DNA of 64,000 nucleotides from Staphylococcus lutrae (GTDB lineage Bacteria; Bacillota; Bacilli; Staphylococcales; Staphylococcaceae): NCBI RefSeq assembly GCF_002101335.1, contig NZ_CP020773.1, positions 248,001 to 312,000 of the forward strand, read 5' to 3'. Shown piece by piece: positions 56,223 to 64,000 of this stretch (position 1 is its first letter; each line of letters starts with the position of its first letter). The notes under the pieces were generated by a model. It saw only the letters and a program-made list of their open reading frames with translations, ran no database searches and was not told where the DNA came from. The position numbers and the translations under genes were made by a program.

Positions 56223-57749
56223 TTAAGATTTTGTAAATACGATATTTATTTTGGTTTTAAGGATTTTTTCAATATGTTTCTTTTGACGATTGGATTGATA
56301 AGATTCAGCAATCGGTTCGCCTTCAAAGTTAACGAGTAAGTCATACGTCGTTTGATTGGGTCGTAATGTCACTTTACTGACACTGTTTGTATTCGAAACA
56401 TTTAATGCATTAACAAACTTAATAATGCCACCGAGCGATTGAATATCCGAAAGTTCAGCTTCAGTAAACCAATTTGTTTCATCACTATAAAGCTTTAGTA
56501 ATGTTTTATTTTTAAAACTCGCGAGCAAAGCAAGTCGCACGCGGTCTTTATGTGTCAAACCATTGATGCTAGAATTGGCAATAATATAATACGTATGTTG
56601 AGAACTGGAATCCGTATCTATAAACTTGCCTAAATAATAGAGGTACGCTGCTTCAAGAAAGATTTCTTTAAGATGCGGATCAATGTTCAGCTTTTTTTCT
56701 TTTTTTAGTTGCTTTAACAAAGATTCTGCTAATTTCACACGTTGTTTAGCACCTGTTCCATCAATTTTGTATTCATTCGCAAGATGACGCAACGCATCTT
56801 TTAAAACATGGGCTTTATTAAATTCTGACGGATATTTTTTGGCAATTTGGTTCATAATGAATCCTTCACGAATCCCTTTTCTTGAAAATACAAACGCTTT
56901 CGCCTCAATCATTTCAAACAAAACATTAAAAACTGTCACTGCCGGTAAGATGATATCTGCACGGTCACGACTCAAACCATCCAGCGTTGTTAATGCGTCT
57001 CGTGTGGACTTTTTAAGTAGCTGCAAAACTTCTTTCAAGTCATTTTCGGTCATCGTATACCCATCGATACCTGCGATGGGATATTGATGTGCAGATTGAT
57101 GGATTCGTGCACAGTTTCGTGCAGAACCCCCAATCCCAACAAGATTAATTTGTTGCTGTTGAATCCATGGTACTTTGCTAAATTCATTTTTAAGAAACTT
57201 TTCCATTTTTTTCAATGCTTCTTTATCATTATGTTCTTTATTCTCAAAAAACATGCGCGATAATGTCACAACACCAAATGGAAAACTGATAGCTTCTTCA
57301 ATTTTTTTATTTTTAAAACGTGTCAGTTCTGTCGATCCGCCCCCAATATCCACTGTGACGGCATTTTCAATACGCGTTGTGTGAGTGACCGCATATGCCC
57401 CGTAGAACGCCTCGTCTTCTTCAGGAATAATCATAATGTCAAGATCGAGCTCTTTTTTGATTTCTCGAAGTATTTGTTCCTGATTAGTGGACTGACGTAT
57501 CGCTGCCGTCGCAATGGGATATAAGTGATGAACCTCAAATGCTGCGGCCACTTTTTTAAAACTGCTTAATGCGGTCTTCAGAACATGTATCCCCTCTTGT
57601 GTCATCATCCGGTCATGATTTAAATACTGGCTTAATCTTGCCGGGGTTTTAATATTTTGTATTTCATTTAAACCGGTACGTGAATGATATTCAAAAATAA
57701 CTAAGCGAATGGTATTTGAACCAATGTCTATTAAACCGTTACGTTCCAT
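56223..57749 (-). CDS. ppx: Exopolyphosphatase
   Basis: 508-residue Ppx/GppA-type phosphatase that removes terminal phosphate from polyphosphate. ASKHA fold: phosphate-1 loop IDIGSNTIRLVIFE, phosphate-2 VTVDIGGGSTELT, and C-terminal HD-like helical domain. Lies between fumC (21 bp) and ppk (64 bp), so synthesis and breakdown of polyphosphate are cotranscribed with a TCA-cycle gene. Confidence 0.94.
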   Translation of the reverse strand: MERNGLIDIGSNTIRLVIFEYHSRTGLNEIQNIKTPARLSQYLNHDRMMTQEGIHVLKTALSSFKKVAAAFEVHHLYPIATAAIRQSTNQEQILREIKKELDLDIMIIPEEDEAFYGAYAVTHTTRIENAVTVDIGGGSTELTRFKNKKIEEAISFPFGVVTLSRMFFENKEHNDKEALKKMEKFLKNEFSKVPWIQQQQINLVGIGGSARNCARIHQSAHQYPIAGIDGYTMTENDLKEVLQLLKKSTRDALTTLDGLSRDRADIILPAVTVFNVLFEMIEAKAFVFSRKGIREGFIMNQIAKKYPSEFNKAHVLKDALRHLANEYKIDGTGAKQRVKLAESLLKQLKKEKKLNIDPHLKEIFLEAAYLYYLGKFIDTDSSSQHTYYIIANSSINGLTHKDRVRLALLASFKNKTLLKLYSDETNWFTEAELSDIQSLGGIIKFVNALNVSNTNSVSKVTLRPNQTTYDLLVNFEGEPIAESYQSNRQKKHIEKILKTKINIVFTKS

Positions 57750-57770
57750 CTTTGAAAAATATCCCCCATT

Positions 57771-59156
57771 TTATTTCGGATGTACCATATTTTCTGGCTT
57801 AATCCATGCGTCAAACTGTGCTTCTGTTACAAAACCTGATTGAATTGCTGCTTCCTTAAGTGTCAATCCTTCTTTATGTGCTTTTTTGGCGATGGCTGCC
57901 GCTTTTTCATAACCAATATGTGGATTCAATGCGGTAACAAGCATGAGCGAACGATTGAGATATTGATCGATATGCGTTGGAATAGGTTCGATGCCAACAG
58001 CACAGTTTTTATTAAACGTTTCCATTCCATCTGCGAGTAAATAAATAGATTGTAACGTATTATGCAAAATAACCGGTTTGAAAACATTTAATTCGAAATT
58101 ACCTTGTGAGCTTGAAATGCCTACAACCGTATCGTTACCCATGACCTGAACAGCAACCATTGTTAACATTTCACACTGTGTCGGATTCACTTTACCAGGC
58201 ATAATCGAAGACCCTGGTTCATTTTCTGGAATTGAAATTTCAGCGAGTCCAGCACGTGGTCCTGAAGCAAGCCATCGAATATCATTAGCAATTTTCATTA
58301 AATCTGCAGCCAATGCTTTTAATGAGCCGTGTAATTGTACAACTTCATCATGTGCCGTTAATGCATGAAACTTATTTTCAGAGGATACAAATGGATATCC
58401 TGTATTCTCAGCAATATAACCTGCAACTTTTGTGCCGAATTCTGGATGCGCATTGATTCCTGTCCCTACTGCAGTTCCACCGATTGCAAGATTTAAAATG
58501 TGTCGTTTCGATTCTGTAAGTAATTTGTGACACACATCTAGCATATAGCGCCAACCACTGATTTCTTGTCCTAATGTGATAGGTGTCGCATCTTGAAGGT
58601 GTGTACGGCCTATTTTAATAATGTCTTTAAATTCGTTCTCCTTTTTATAAAACGTATCACGTAAGCCTTTCAATGCTGGTTCTAATCGTTTTTCAACCTC
58701 ATTATATAGTGCGACATGCATTGCTGTTGGAAATGTATCATTTGAACTTTGTGATTTATTCACATCATCGTTTGGATGAACGGTTTCATCGTGACCTTTT
58801 GATTGTAAATATTCATTTGCTACAAAACTAACAACTTCATTTACATTCATATTGCTTTGTGTACCACTGCCTGTTTGCCATATGACAAGTGGAAAATGTT
58901 CATTTAATTCTCCTGATAAAATCCGGTCACATGCATAGACAATCGCATCTTTCTTAGCAGTACTTAATTGACCTAACTCATGGTTGGCTAATGCTGCTGC
59001 ACGTTTAAGCTGAGCAAAACCATAGACAACTTCAATCGGCATTTTTTCTTTGCCCACTGGGAAATTTTGCTTGCTTCGTTGTGTTTGTGCTCCCCAGTAT
59101 TTATCTGCGGGTACTTCTATTTCACCAAATGTATCATGTTCAATTCTTACTGACAT
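57771..59156 (-). CDS. fumC: Fumarate hydratase, class II
   Basis: 461-residue TCA-cycle enzyme (fumarate to malate). Signature [15 protein letters not shown] near 316-326; substrate-site [13 protein letters not shown] and [17 protein letters not shown] precedes the ATG. First gene of fumC-ppx-ppk. Confidence 0.97.
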   Translation of the reverse strand: MSVRIEHDTFGEIEVPADKYWGAQTQRSKQNFPVGKEKMPIEVVYGFAQLKRAAALANHELGQLSTAKKDAIVYACDRILSGELNEHFPLVIWQTGSGTQSNMNVNEVVSFVANEYLQSKGHDETVHPNDDVNKSQSSNDTFPTAMHVALYNEVEKRLEPALKGLRDTFYKKENEFKDIIKIGRTHLQDATPITLGQEISGWRYMLDVCHKLLTESKRHILNLAIGGTAVGTGINAHPEFGTKVAGYIAENTGYPFVSSENKFHALTAHDEVVQLHGSLKALAADLMKIANDIRWLASGPRAGLAEISIPENEPGSSIMPGKVNPTQCEMLTMVAVQVMGNDTVVGISSSQGNFELNVFKPVILHNTLQSIYLLADGMETFNKNCAVGIEPIPTHIDQYLNRSLMLVTALNPHIGYEKAAAIAKKAHKEGLTLKEAAIQSGFVTEAQFDAWIKPENMVHPK

Positions 59157-59424
59157 CTCTTTCGCGCCCCTTTTAGAATAGTTTTATCACTTAAATTATA
59201 GCATTAATCGAAATCAGCATTCAACGTGCAGTCGTTTACACAAGGCGTTTTTAATGCAACATTGTTAATCCAATTTGACCATTGCCCTCATTCATTCAGT
59301 GATGAAGAGAGCCATTCATACAGCCTTGGACGTTGACGGTTATTCTCGTGTCTATTCATGGACACACCATTAGAGATAGCATAAGCGCTATCCATTTCCA
59401 ACAAATGCATAAAAATAATAAAAC
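59157..59424. other. fumC upstream region
   Basis: No gene seen. Contains the fumC promoter area; nothing conspicuous. Confidence 0.35.
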
Positions 59425-59459
59425 GGTCTACAATGCTTCGAAGTTGAGCACTATAGACC
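59408..59459 (-). terminator. Terminator of the membrane protein gene
   Basis: GGTCTA...TGCT (59425-59437) pairs with AGCA...TAGACC (59447-59459), and the minus strand continues GTTTTATTATTTTT. Confidence 0.75.
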
Positions 59460-59465
59460 TAGACT

Positions 59466-59900
59466 TTATTTGATATTAGGTTGTTCTTCTGATGCAGATA
59501 CAATAAATTTTTGCTTCACAGCCTGCATCACCGCGATTGCTGTTAATACATACAAAATGAACCCTAAGCTCATCGTAAATGGACTGAATTGAATCAGAAC
59601 CCCCCATATGCCGTCTAACTGACGATAAAAATCAGCTAAATAATTCGTTAAAGCGACTGTTATGGCCATACAACAGATCATACTGATAATGACACCTTTT
59701 TGATTTGTTTTCACAAATGTATGTACATGTGCTTCTGCATTCTCCCCTAATCCACGAGATAAATTGAGTTGCAATTGGACGACTTTAAACAACACTGGTA
59801 AATACAAACTCCCTAAAGCAAGCGGGAACGTTTTTATGGCGATTAAATTGACTATCGTTGAGATGATCATCAACATTATCCATTTATCATATAATTTCAT
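59466..59900 (-). CDS. Small membrane protein of unknown function
   Basis: 144 residues with four hydrophobic helices and a polar loop (residues about 52-68, GENAEAHVHTFVKTNQKG). It sits upstream of fumC in the same orientation but is separated from it by a terminator. ATG at 59900 with AAAGG 8 nt upstream; a GTG three codons earlier is less likely. No family recognised. Confidence 0.75.
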   Translation of the reverse strand: MKLYDKWIMLMIISTIVNLIAIKTFPLALGSLYLPVLFKVVQLQLNLSRGLGENAEAHVHTFVKTNQKGVIISMICCMAITVALTNYLADFYRQLDGIWGVLIQFSPFTMSLGFILYVLTAIAVMQAVKQKFIVSASEEQPNIK

Positions 59901-60275
59901 GCGTGTCACCTTTCATTATTTTCTAAACACGCCTTCATTTTATCACATTTAACATATCGAAAACGAACGAAATTTTACTTATTCATCGCGTCCTGATTCC
60001 TATATTAAATGCCGACTCACAATTATTTTAAAGTCGCCCCTTTAATCTTGCATTATAATGATTGCACCAATGGTACGTTACATCAGCGACTTTATTGATT
60101 TTTAAAGTGTAGCGTGTTTCTCTAAAGAAGACGTCCTAAAAATAATAAGTAGGTATGACAAGAAAATTTAGGTATACTGGGCTTATATACATTACATAGG
60201 CAGAATTATTTGTATATCCTTATTTTCGGTATATATAACAAACTGAAAATCATACTAAAAATAAAGGAGTTACTT
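59901..60275. other. Intergenic region
   Basis: No supported gene. TATAAT near 60055 on the plus strand and GTATATATAAC near 60232 may be promoter elements; the latter probably serves the broken gene at 60276. Confidence 0.4.
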
Positions 60276-60442
60276 ATGAAGATTAAAGAAATTATTTCAA
60301 GAATTCCAGAATTAACAATTAACACTAACGTAATTATAGGGCAATTGTGTCATCTTTTGTTTTAAGTATATTTATCACACCTTTTTTGGGTGTACCACTA
60401 GGGATTATTCTCGGATTTTATATGGACAAACAATTTAAGTGA
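60276..60442 (+). pseudogene. Small membrane protein gene with a frameshift
   Basis: AAAGGAG and ATG start a frame (MKIKEIISRIPELTI...) that stops after 29 codons, but the second half reads on in another frame as IVSSFVLSIFITPFLGVPLG and ends in YMDKQFK. Adding one base at ATAGGGCA (about 60342-60347) restores a 55-residue single-helix membrane protein. A deletion in the G-run is the likely cause. No family recognised. Confidence 0.6.
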
Positions 60443-60578
60443 TGGTCTGCAACTAAAATTAAAAGACAAAAAAACAGAAGATAGTAAGTTCTGCTGCAAA
60501 GTTGAAAAGTAAGTGTCTAAGCGCTCATTTAAAATTATTATTTGCTTAACTTGCTAGCAAGATGCTCATTTCATGGCG

Positions 60579-60612
60579 AAAATCCGTAGGTCTGAAGAGA
60601 CTTACGGATTTT
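60579..60612. terminator. Symmetric hairpin after the broken gene
   Basis: AAAATCCGTA (60579-60588) / TACGGATTTT (60603-60612) with an inner TCT/AGA stem. A possible terminator for either strand. Confidence 0.5.
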
Positions 60613-60657
60613 AAAAAGAAGACGCAACCTTCCCGCTTGTGACGAGATTGTTGCGTC
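60613..60657 (-). terminator. Terminator of the 54-residue gene
   Basis: GACGCAAC (60621-60628) / GTTGCGTC (60650-60657), followed on the minus strand by TTCTTTTTAAAA. Confidence 0.75.
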
Positions 60658-60677
60658 ATACTGATACGATTCTTTTG

Positions 60678-60842
60678 TTACGATTGAGATGTTTGACTAG
60701 AATGAGCCGTTTTATCCTGTGACTGATTCGATGCTCTGTCGTCATTTTGTTCGGAAATTTGTTCCATCTCTTTGCCAAGTTCAACGACATCCTCAAACCC
60801 GTCAACCATAGTATTGTCAGATTGTTTTAGTTCATCTTGCAT
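60678..60842 (-). CDS. 54-residue acidic protein
   Basis: A small gene with AGAGGTGA 7-8 nt upstream of its ATG and a terminator 20 bp past its stop. The protein is acidic in the first two-thirds (VDGFEDVVELGKEMEQI) and ends in a Ser/Gln-rich tail. It lies 18 bp downstream of the isomerase-like gene, likely in one operon. No family recognised. Confidence 0.6.
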   Translation of the reverse strand: MQDELKQSDNTMVDGFEDVVELGKEMEQISEQNDDRASNQSQDKTAHSSQTSQS

Positions 60843-60860
60843 CTGTAAACTCACCTCTTT

Positions 60861-61460
60861 TTATGCGTACAATGACGTAAAGTAATGACGCACATCTTCT
60901 GGTAATCCTTGTGCTGCCGCTTCATCCAAGACGATGGTTACCATTCGATGCGTTTTTAATGCAGATGGAATATAACTTGTATTCCCATTTTCTTCGTACA
61001 AACGTTTCACTAACTCTGCTTTTGCTGCACCTGTCAGCACAACAATGATTTCGCGAGCCGGTAAAAGACTATCATTCACTGGAAGTCCAAATTCACCTTC
61101 TCCATTAATTGTCGCGACTTGTAACGTTAGTTTACCTTTATTATCTTTAGTTTTTGCATGATGCGCAATAAACACATCAATTTTATCATCATTTTCAGTG
61201 ACATTATGAATTTGTTTTTCAGGGACACCTAATGCGCGATAATACGACACTTGTTGATCGTAATCCAAAATATGAATCTGGCTAAAATCAACACCATGGC
61301 GATCCACATCTTTTTTAAGCGCATCTAACACCGGTGCATCTTCTTCATTTAAGTGAATTCCAACAATAGATGTCGGATTACTGCTCAATTGTTTTCTCAA
61401 AATATCCGCTGTGAAAACGGCTGCTGTTTCTGGATTTTTAAACACTTTAAAATTCATTGC
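60861..61460 (-). CDS. Sugar-phosphate isomerase-like protein (NagB/6PGL superfamily)
   Basis: 199 residues with the fold signature of glucosamine-6-P deaminase and 6-phosphogluconolactonase: IVGIHLNEEDAPVLDAL, VNDSLLPAREIIVVLTGAAKAELVKRLYEE, and SALKTHRMVTIVLDEAAA at the end. The usual catalytic Asp/His set of NagB is not evident, so the reaction is open. GAGGAGT precedes the ATG at 61460; the frame is open 12 codons further. Confidence 0.75.
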   Translation of the reverse strand, partial: AMNFKVFKNPETAAVFTADILRKQLSSNPTSIVGIHLNEEDAPVLDALKKDVDRHGVDFSQIHILDYDQQVSYYRALGVPEKQIHNVTENDDKIDVFIAHHAKTKDNKGKLTLQVATINGEGEFGLPVNDSLLPAREIIVVLTGAAKAELVKRLYEENGNTSYIPSALKTHRMVTIVLDEAAAQGLPEDVRHYFTSLYA

Positions 61461-61631
61461 CATTATCGTACACTCCTCTATTGTCCTACTCGTCAATTAT
61501 AATAATATTGATATACCCGTTTTGAACATACATTGAAACATGTACGTCCGTGTCTTTTATAATCGTTCACATTTAATGATGCTAGTTCTATTATCCTTCA
61601 AACATACATCTTATGCAACGGTTGAAGTACA

Positions 61632-62102
61632 TTATTGTAAATGTGGATAACCTTGTTGTCTTAATGCTTCATAGACAAGTATTGCTGCTGTATTCGATAG
61701 ATTTAATGCACGAACATTTTCATTCATTGGGATACGTAAAGCAGTATTATCGTATTTTTCTTTCACCCAAGCAGGCAGCCCCGTCGTTTCCTTTCCAAAA
61801 ATAAAATAATAATCTTTATTTAAATCAGAAAAGTCTTGGGAAGTATGATTTTTGGATCCAAACTTTGTTAACAGAAAATATTCTCCCTCAGTTTGTTCAA
61901 AAAACGCTTCGATATTGTCATAATATGTAATTGAAACATATTTCCAATAATCTAAACCTGCACGTCGTAACATTTTATCATCCGTACTAAAGCCAAGCGG
62001 TCGAATCAAATGTAAATGCGTATCTGTCGCAGCACACGTACGTGCAATATTCCCAGTATTTGCCGGTATTTCTGGCTGATATAAAACAACATGAATTGCC
62101 AT
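61632..62102 (-). CDS. trmL: tRNA (cytidine/uridine-34 2'-O)-methyltransferase
   Basis: 156-residue SPOUT methyltransferase that methylates the wobble ribose in tRNA-Leu isoacceptors. Typical N-terminus VVLYQPEIPANTGNIARTCA, GKETTGLP, and the knot-forming RIPMNENVRALNLSNTAAILVYE. ATG overlaps the queG stop (TAATG), so both wobble-modification genes are coupled. Confidence 0.95.
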   Translation of the reverse strand: MAIHVVLYQPEIPANTGNIARTCAATDTHLHLIRPLGFSTDDKMLRRAGLDYWKYVSITYYDNIEAFFEQTEGEYFLLTKFGSKNHTSQDFSDLNKDYYFIFGKETTGLPAWVKEKYDNTALRIPMNENVRALNLSNTAAILVYEALRQQGYPHLQ

Positions 62103-63232
62103 TATTCTTCTCTCCTTGTTTCTAAACCTTTAATCATTTCTATTTGTACTTCTTCAAGTTCGTTCTCATAATGTGACATAATATAATCTTTTGCAGCATC
62201 ACCTAGAATTTGTCCAATCGCCCAAAACGCAGTGGCTCTAATCATCGGTCTCGCGTCCGTTTCAGCAACCTCTTTCAACGTAGGGATTGCAGATTCTTCT
62301 TTGAAATGCGCTAAAGCAATGATTGCATTTCTTTGAATAGGCTTTTTACCTCTCCACGCACCCGCAAGATGACCAAACGTATTTTTAAATGTTTTATTAT
62401 TCATTGTCAATAAAGGGACAAGTCGTGGTTTTAAAATGTCAGGTTCTAGATGAATATCCTCTTGTTCAGTGTTAATGCCGCGATTTTTAGGACAGACTTG
62501 TTGACACGTATCACAACCGTATAATCGATTCCCAATTTTATAACGATATTCATCAGCTAAATAACCTTTTGTTTGCGTCAAAAAACTAATGCATTTTTGG
62601 CTGTTCAGTTGCCCATCCCCTACAAGCGCACTCGTTGGACAACGATCTACACAAATCGTGCAATCACCACAACTGTCGAGTAACGGGTCGTCAGGTGGAA
62701 ATGGAATGCTGACTAACATTTCACCCAAATAGGTCCACGTCCCTAAATCAGGGTTAATGACAAATCCATTTCTTCCTACAAATCCTAAACCTGCGCGTTC
62801 AGCTACGGCTCTATCGGACAATACACCAGTGTCTACCATGGATAGGCACTCCACATCAGGAACCTTACTTTGAATAAAACGCGCAAGATCATTTAACCGT
62901 CGTCTCATCATGACATGATAATCCTGTCCCCATGATGCACGTGCAAAAATGCCACGTCGATCTCCTCGAACACTTTTTGGCGCGCCTTTCATCTTATTAG
63001 GATAACCAACTGCAATGGCAATAATTGAACGTGCTGTCGGTAGCGACAACTTTGGTTCAGTACGTAAAGCGATGTCATCATGTTCAAATCCTGAAGCATA
63101 TCCCTTCGCATGATAATCGACTAATTTTTGTTTAAGTTCATCAAATGGATCTGCCGTTGTAAAGCCGATACTATTGATGCCGATGGTCTGTGCATAATCT
63201 ATGATCTCTTGTTTTAATTCCAATACATCCAT
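62102..63232 (-). CDS. queG: Epoxyqueuosine reductase
   Basis: 376-residue cobalamin-dependent Fe-S enzyme, last step of queuosine synthesis at tRNA position 34. Two 4Fe-4S ferredoxin motifs (SCGDCTICVDRCPTSAL and CDTCQQVCPKN), plus C-terminal HEAT-like repeats (ALAHFKEESAIPTLKEVAETDARPMIR). AAGGTGAC lies just before the ATG. Upstream of trmL with one-base overlap. Confidence 0.95.
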   Translation of the reverse strand: MDVLELKQEIIDYAQTIGINSIGFTTADPFDELKQKLVDYHAKGYASGFEHDDIALRTEPKLSLPTARSIIAIAVGYPNKMKGAPKSVRGDRRGIFARASWGQDYHVMMRRRLNDLARFIQSKVPDVECLSMVDTGVLSDRAVAERAGLGFVGRNGFVINPDLGTWTYLGEMLVSIPFPPDDPLLDSCGDCTICVDRCPTSALVGDGQLNSQKCISFLTQTKGYLADEYRYKIGNRLYGCDTCQQVCPKNRGINTEQEDIHLEPDILKPRLVPLLTMNNKTFKNTFGHLAGAWRGKKPIQRNAIIALAHFKEESAIPTLKEVAETDARPMIRATAFWAIGQILGDAAKDYIMSHYENELEEVQIEMIKGLETRREE

Positions 63233-63336
63233 CTTGTCACCTCATTAAAATCGCCATTTTATTTTAACATATTTACCTACATTGCGGAGCGCTAAACAAT
63301 AGAAGACTTTTTTATTTTATTTTAACTAAAATGCAT

Positions 63337-63384
63337 ACAAAAAATGACGTTTCAACCTTGGTTCAATCAGATTGAAACGTCATT
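63337..63384 (-). terminator. Terminator of the glnQ-like gene
   Basis: Perfect 13-bp arms AATGACGTTTCAA (63343-63355) / TTGAAACGTCATT (63372-63384); minus strand continues TTTTGTATG. Confidence 0.9.
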
Positions 63385-63407
63385 GATTCATTTAAACCTT
63401 TAACGAA

Positions 63408-64000
63408 TTAGACATTGTTAAGCACACGTTTTAAAAAGTTTTGTGTACGTTGATGTTGTGGATTTTCAAAAATTTCATGTGGTGTCCCATCTTCAACGAC
63501 TACCCCATCTGCCATGAAAATGACACGATCACTCACATTTTTTGCGAAATCCATTTCATGTGTTACGACAACCATTGTCATACCTTCTTTTGCTAAAGAT
63601 TTCATTACTGTTAAAACTTCTCCTACAACTTCAGGATCCAGAGCTGATGTAGGTTCATCAAATAATAATACATCTGGATTCATTGCTAATGCACGAGCAA
63701 TCGCAACCCTTTGTTTTTGTCCCCCTGATAATTGGTTCGGGTAAGCCTCTGCTTTTTCCTTTAACCCTACCTTATCTAATAAATCTAGCGCACGCGTTTT
63801 TAGTTGTTGTGCATCCCCTTTTTTCAATAATTGGGGTGCCAGCATAATATTATCAATCACTTTTTTGTGCGGGAATAAATTAAAGTTTTGAAAAACCATT
63901 CCCATTTTTTGACGCAACTCATCCACTTTTGTCCCCTTACTTGTTAAGTCACGTCCTTCGAAAATCACCTGTCCAGAAGTTGGCACTTCTAACAAATTCA
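63408..64000 (-). CDS. Polar amino-acid ABC transporter ATPase, partial
   Basis: The 5' end lies beyond the window; the visible frame continues to the edge as (CL)[13 protein letters not shown], so Walker A is outside. Present: Q-loop [12 protein letters not shown], signature [15 protein letters not shown], Walker [14 protein letters not shown], and H-loop [10 protein letters not shown]. Matches GlnQ-type ATPases of glutamine or other polar amino-acid importers. The substrate and gene name need the upstream permease and binding-protein genes. Confidence 0.9.
   Translation of the reverse strand, partial: NLLEVPTSGQVIFEGRDLTSKGTKVDELRQKMGMVFQNFNLFPHKKVIDNIMLAPQLLKKGDAQQLKTRALDLLDKVGLKEKAEAYPNQLSGGQKQRVAIARALAMNPDVLLFDEPTSALDPEVVGEVLTVMKSLAKEGMTMVVVTHEMDFAKNVSDRVIFMADGVVVEDGTPHEIFENPQHQRTQNFLKRVLNNV

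Overview
The window is staphylococcal chromosome. The gene order metK / pckA / ytkD-yidD / menCE, then a tRNA cluster, hemEHY, traP, ecsAB, hit, hpr, prsA, yhaMNO, an XRE regulator, airSR and fumC is the backbone found in Staphylococcus. Base composition is low-GC, and Shine-Dalgarno sites are strong (AAGGAGG types). Several inserts, namely a full ascorbate operon, gltT next to a cation-efflux gene, and fumC-ppx-ppk, argue against S. aureus itself. A non-aureus species is likely, but I cannot name it.

Layout. 1-9.5 kb is core metabolism: aldo/keto reductase, a membrane NERD-like protein, metK under a SAM-I riboswitch, divergent pckA with a CcpA-type cre site, an alpha/beta hydrolase with a Nudix enzyme, yidD, and menE-menC. 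9.5-26.4 kb is a variable segment lying between menE and the tRNA cluster, the same neighbourhood where S. aureus carries genomic island vSa-beta. It holds a complete L-ascorbate system (ulaGABCDEF plus a PRD activator, with a cre site), a DUF2087-MFS pair, and a decayed tyrosine integrase. The integrase is split by an IS21-family element, which is itself split by an IS3-family element. Then come a SprG/SprF-type toxin-antitoxin locus, a serine resolvase with possible res sites, an inverted partial copy of tRNA-Ser, and a dead ISL3-family element.

26.4-29.7 kb holds nine tRNA genes on the minus strand with two clear sigma-A promoters. It also has a secreted protein that strongly resembles the staphylococcal complement inhibitor SCIN, and a predicted ~100-nt small RNA whose promoter spacer is filled exactly by a DtxR/MntR-like palindrome. 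30-46.9 kb returns to core genes: coproporphyrin-dependent heme synthesis (hemE-hemH-cgoX), traP, EcsAB, secretion foldase PrsA with its neighbour Hpr, RNA/DNA nucleases YhaM-YhaN-YhaO, YlbF-like and DUF445 proteins. 46.9-64 kb has an XRE regulator, gltT, a CDF metal exporter, the AirSR redox two-component system, an RluA-type pseudouridine synthase, fumC-ppx-ppk, two small genes (one broken), a sugar-phosphate isomerase-like protein, queG-trmL (tRNA wobble-base modification), and the 3' part of an amino-acid ABC transporter ATPase that runs off the right edge.

The observations I rate highest are the SCIN homologue beside the tRNA cluster, the metal-box small RNA at 28935-29067, the type I toxin-antitoxin pair at 23685-23895, and the nested insertion history of 19.3-23.4 kb, which can be undone base by base to give intact reading frames. 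No CRISPR array or rRNA gene was seen.
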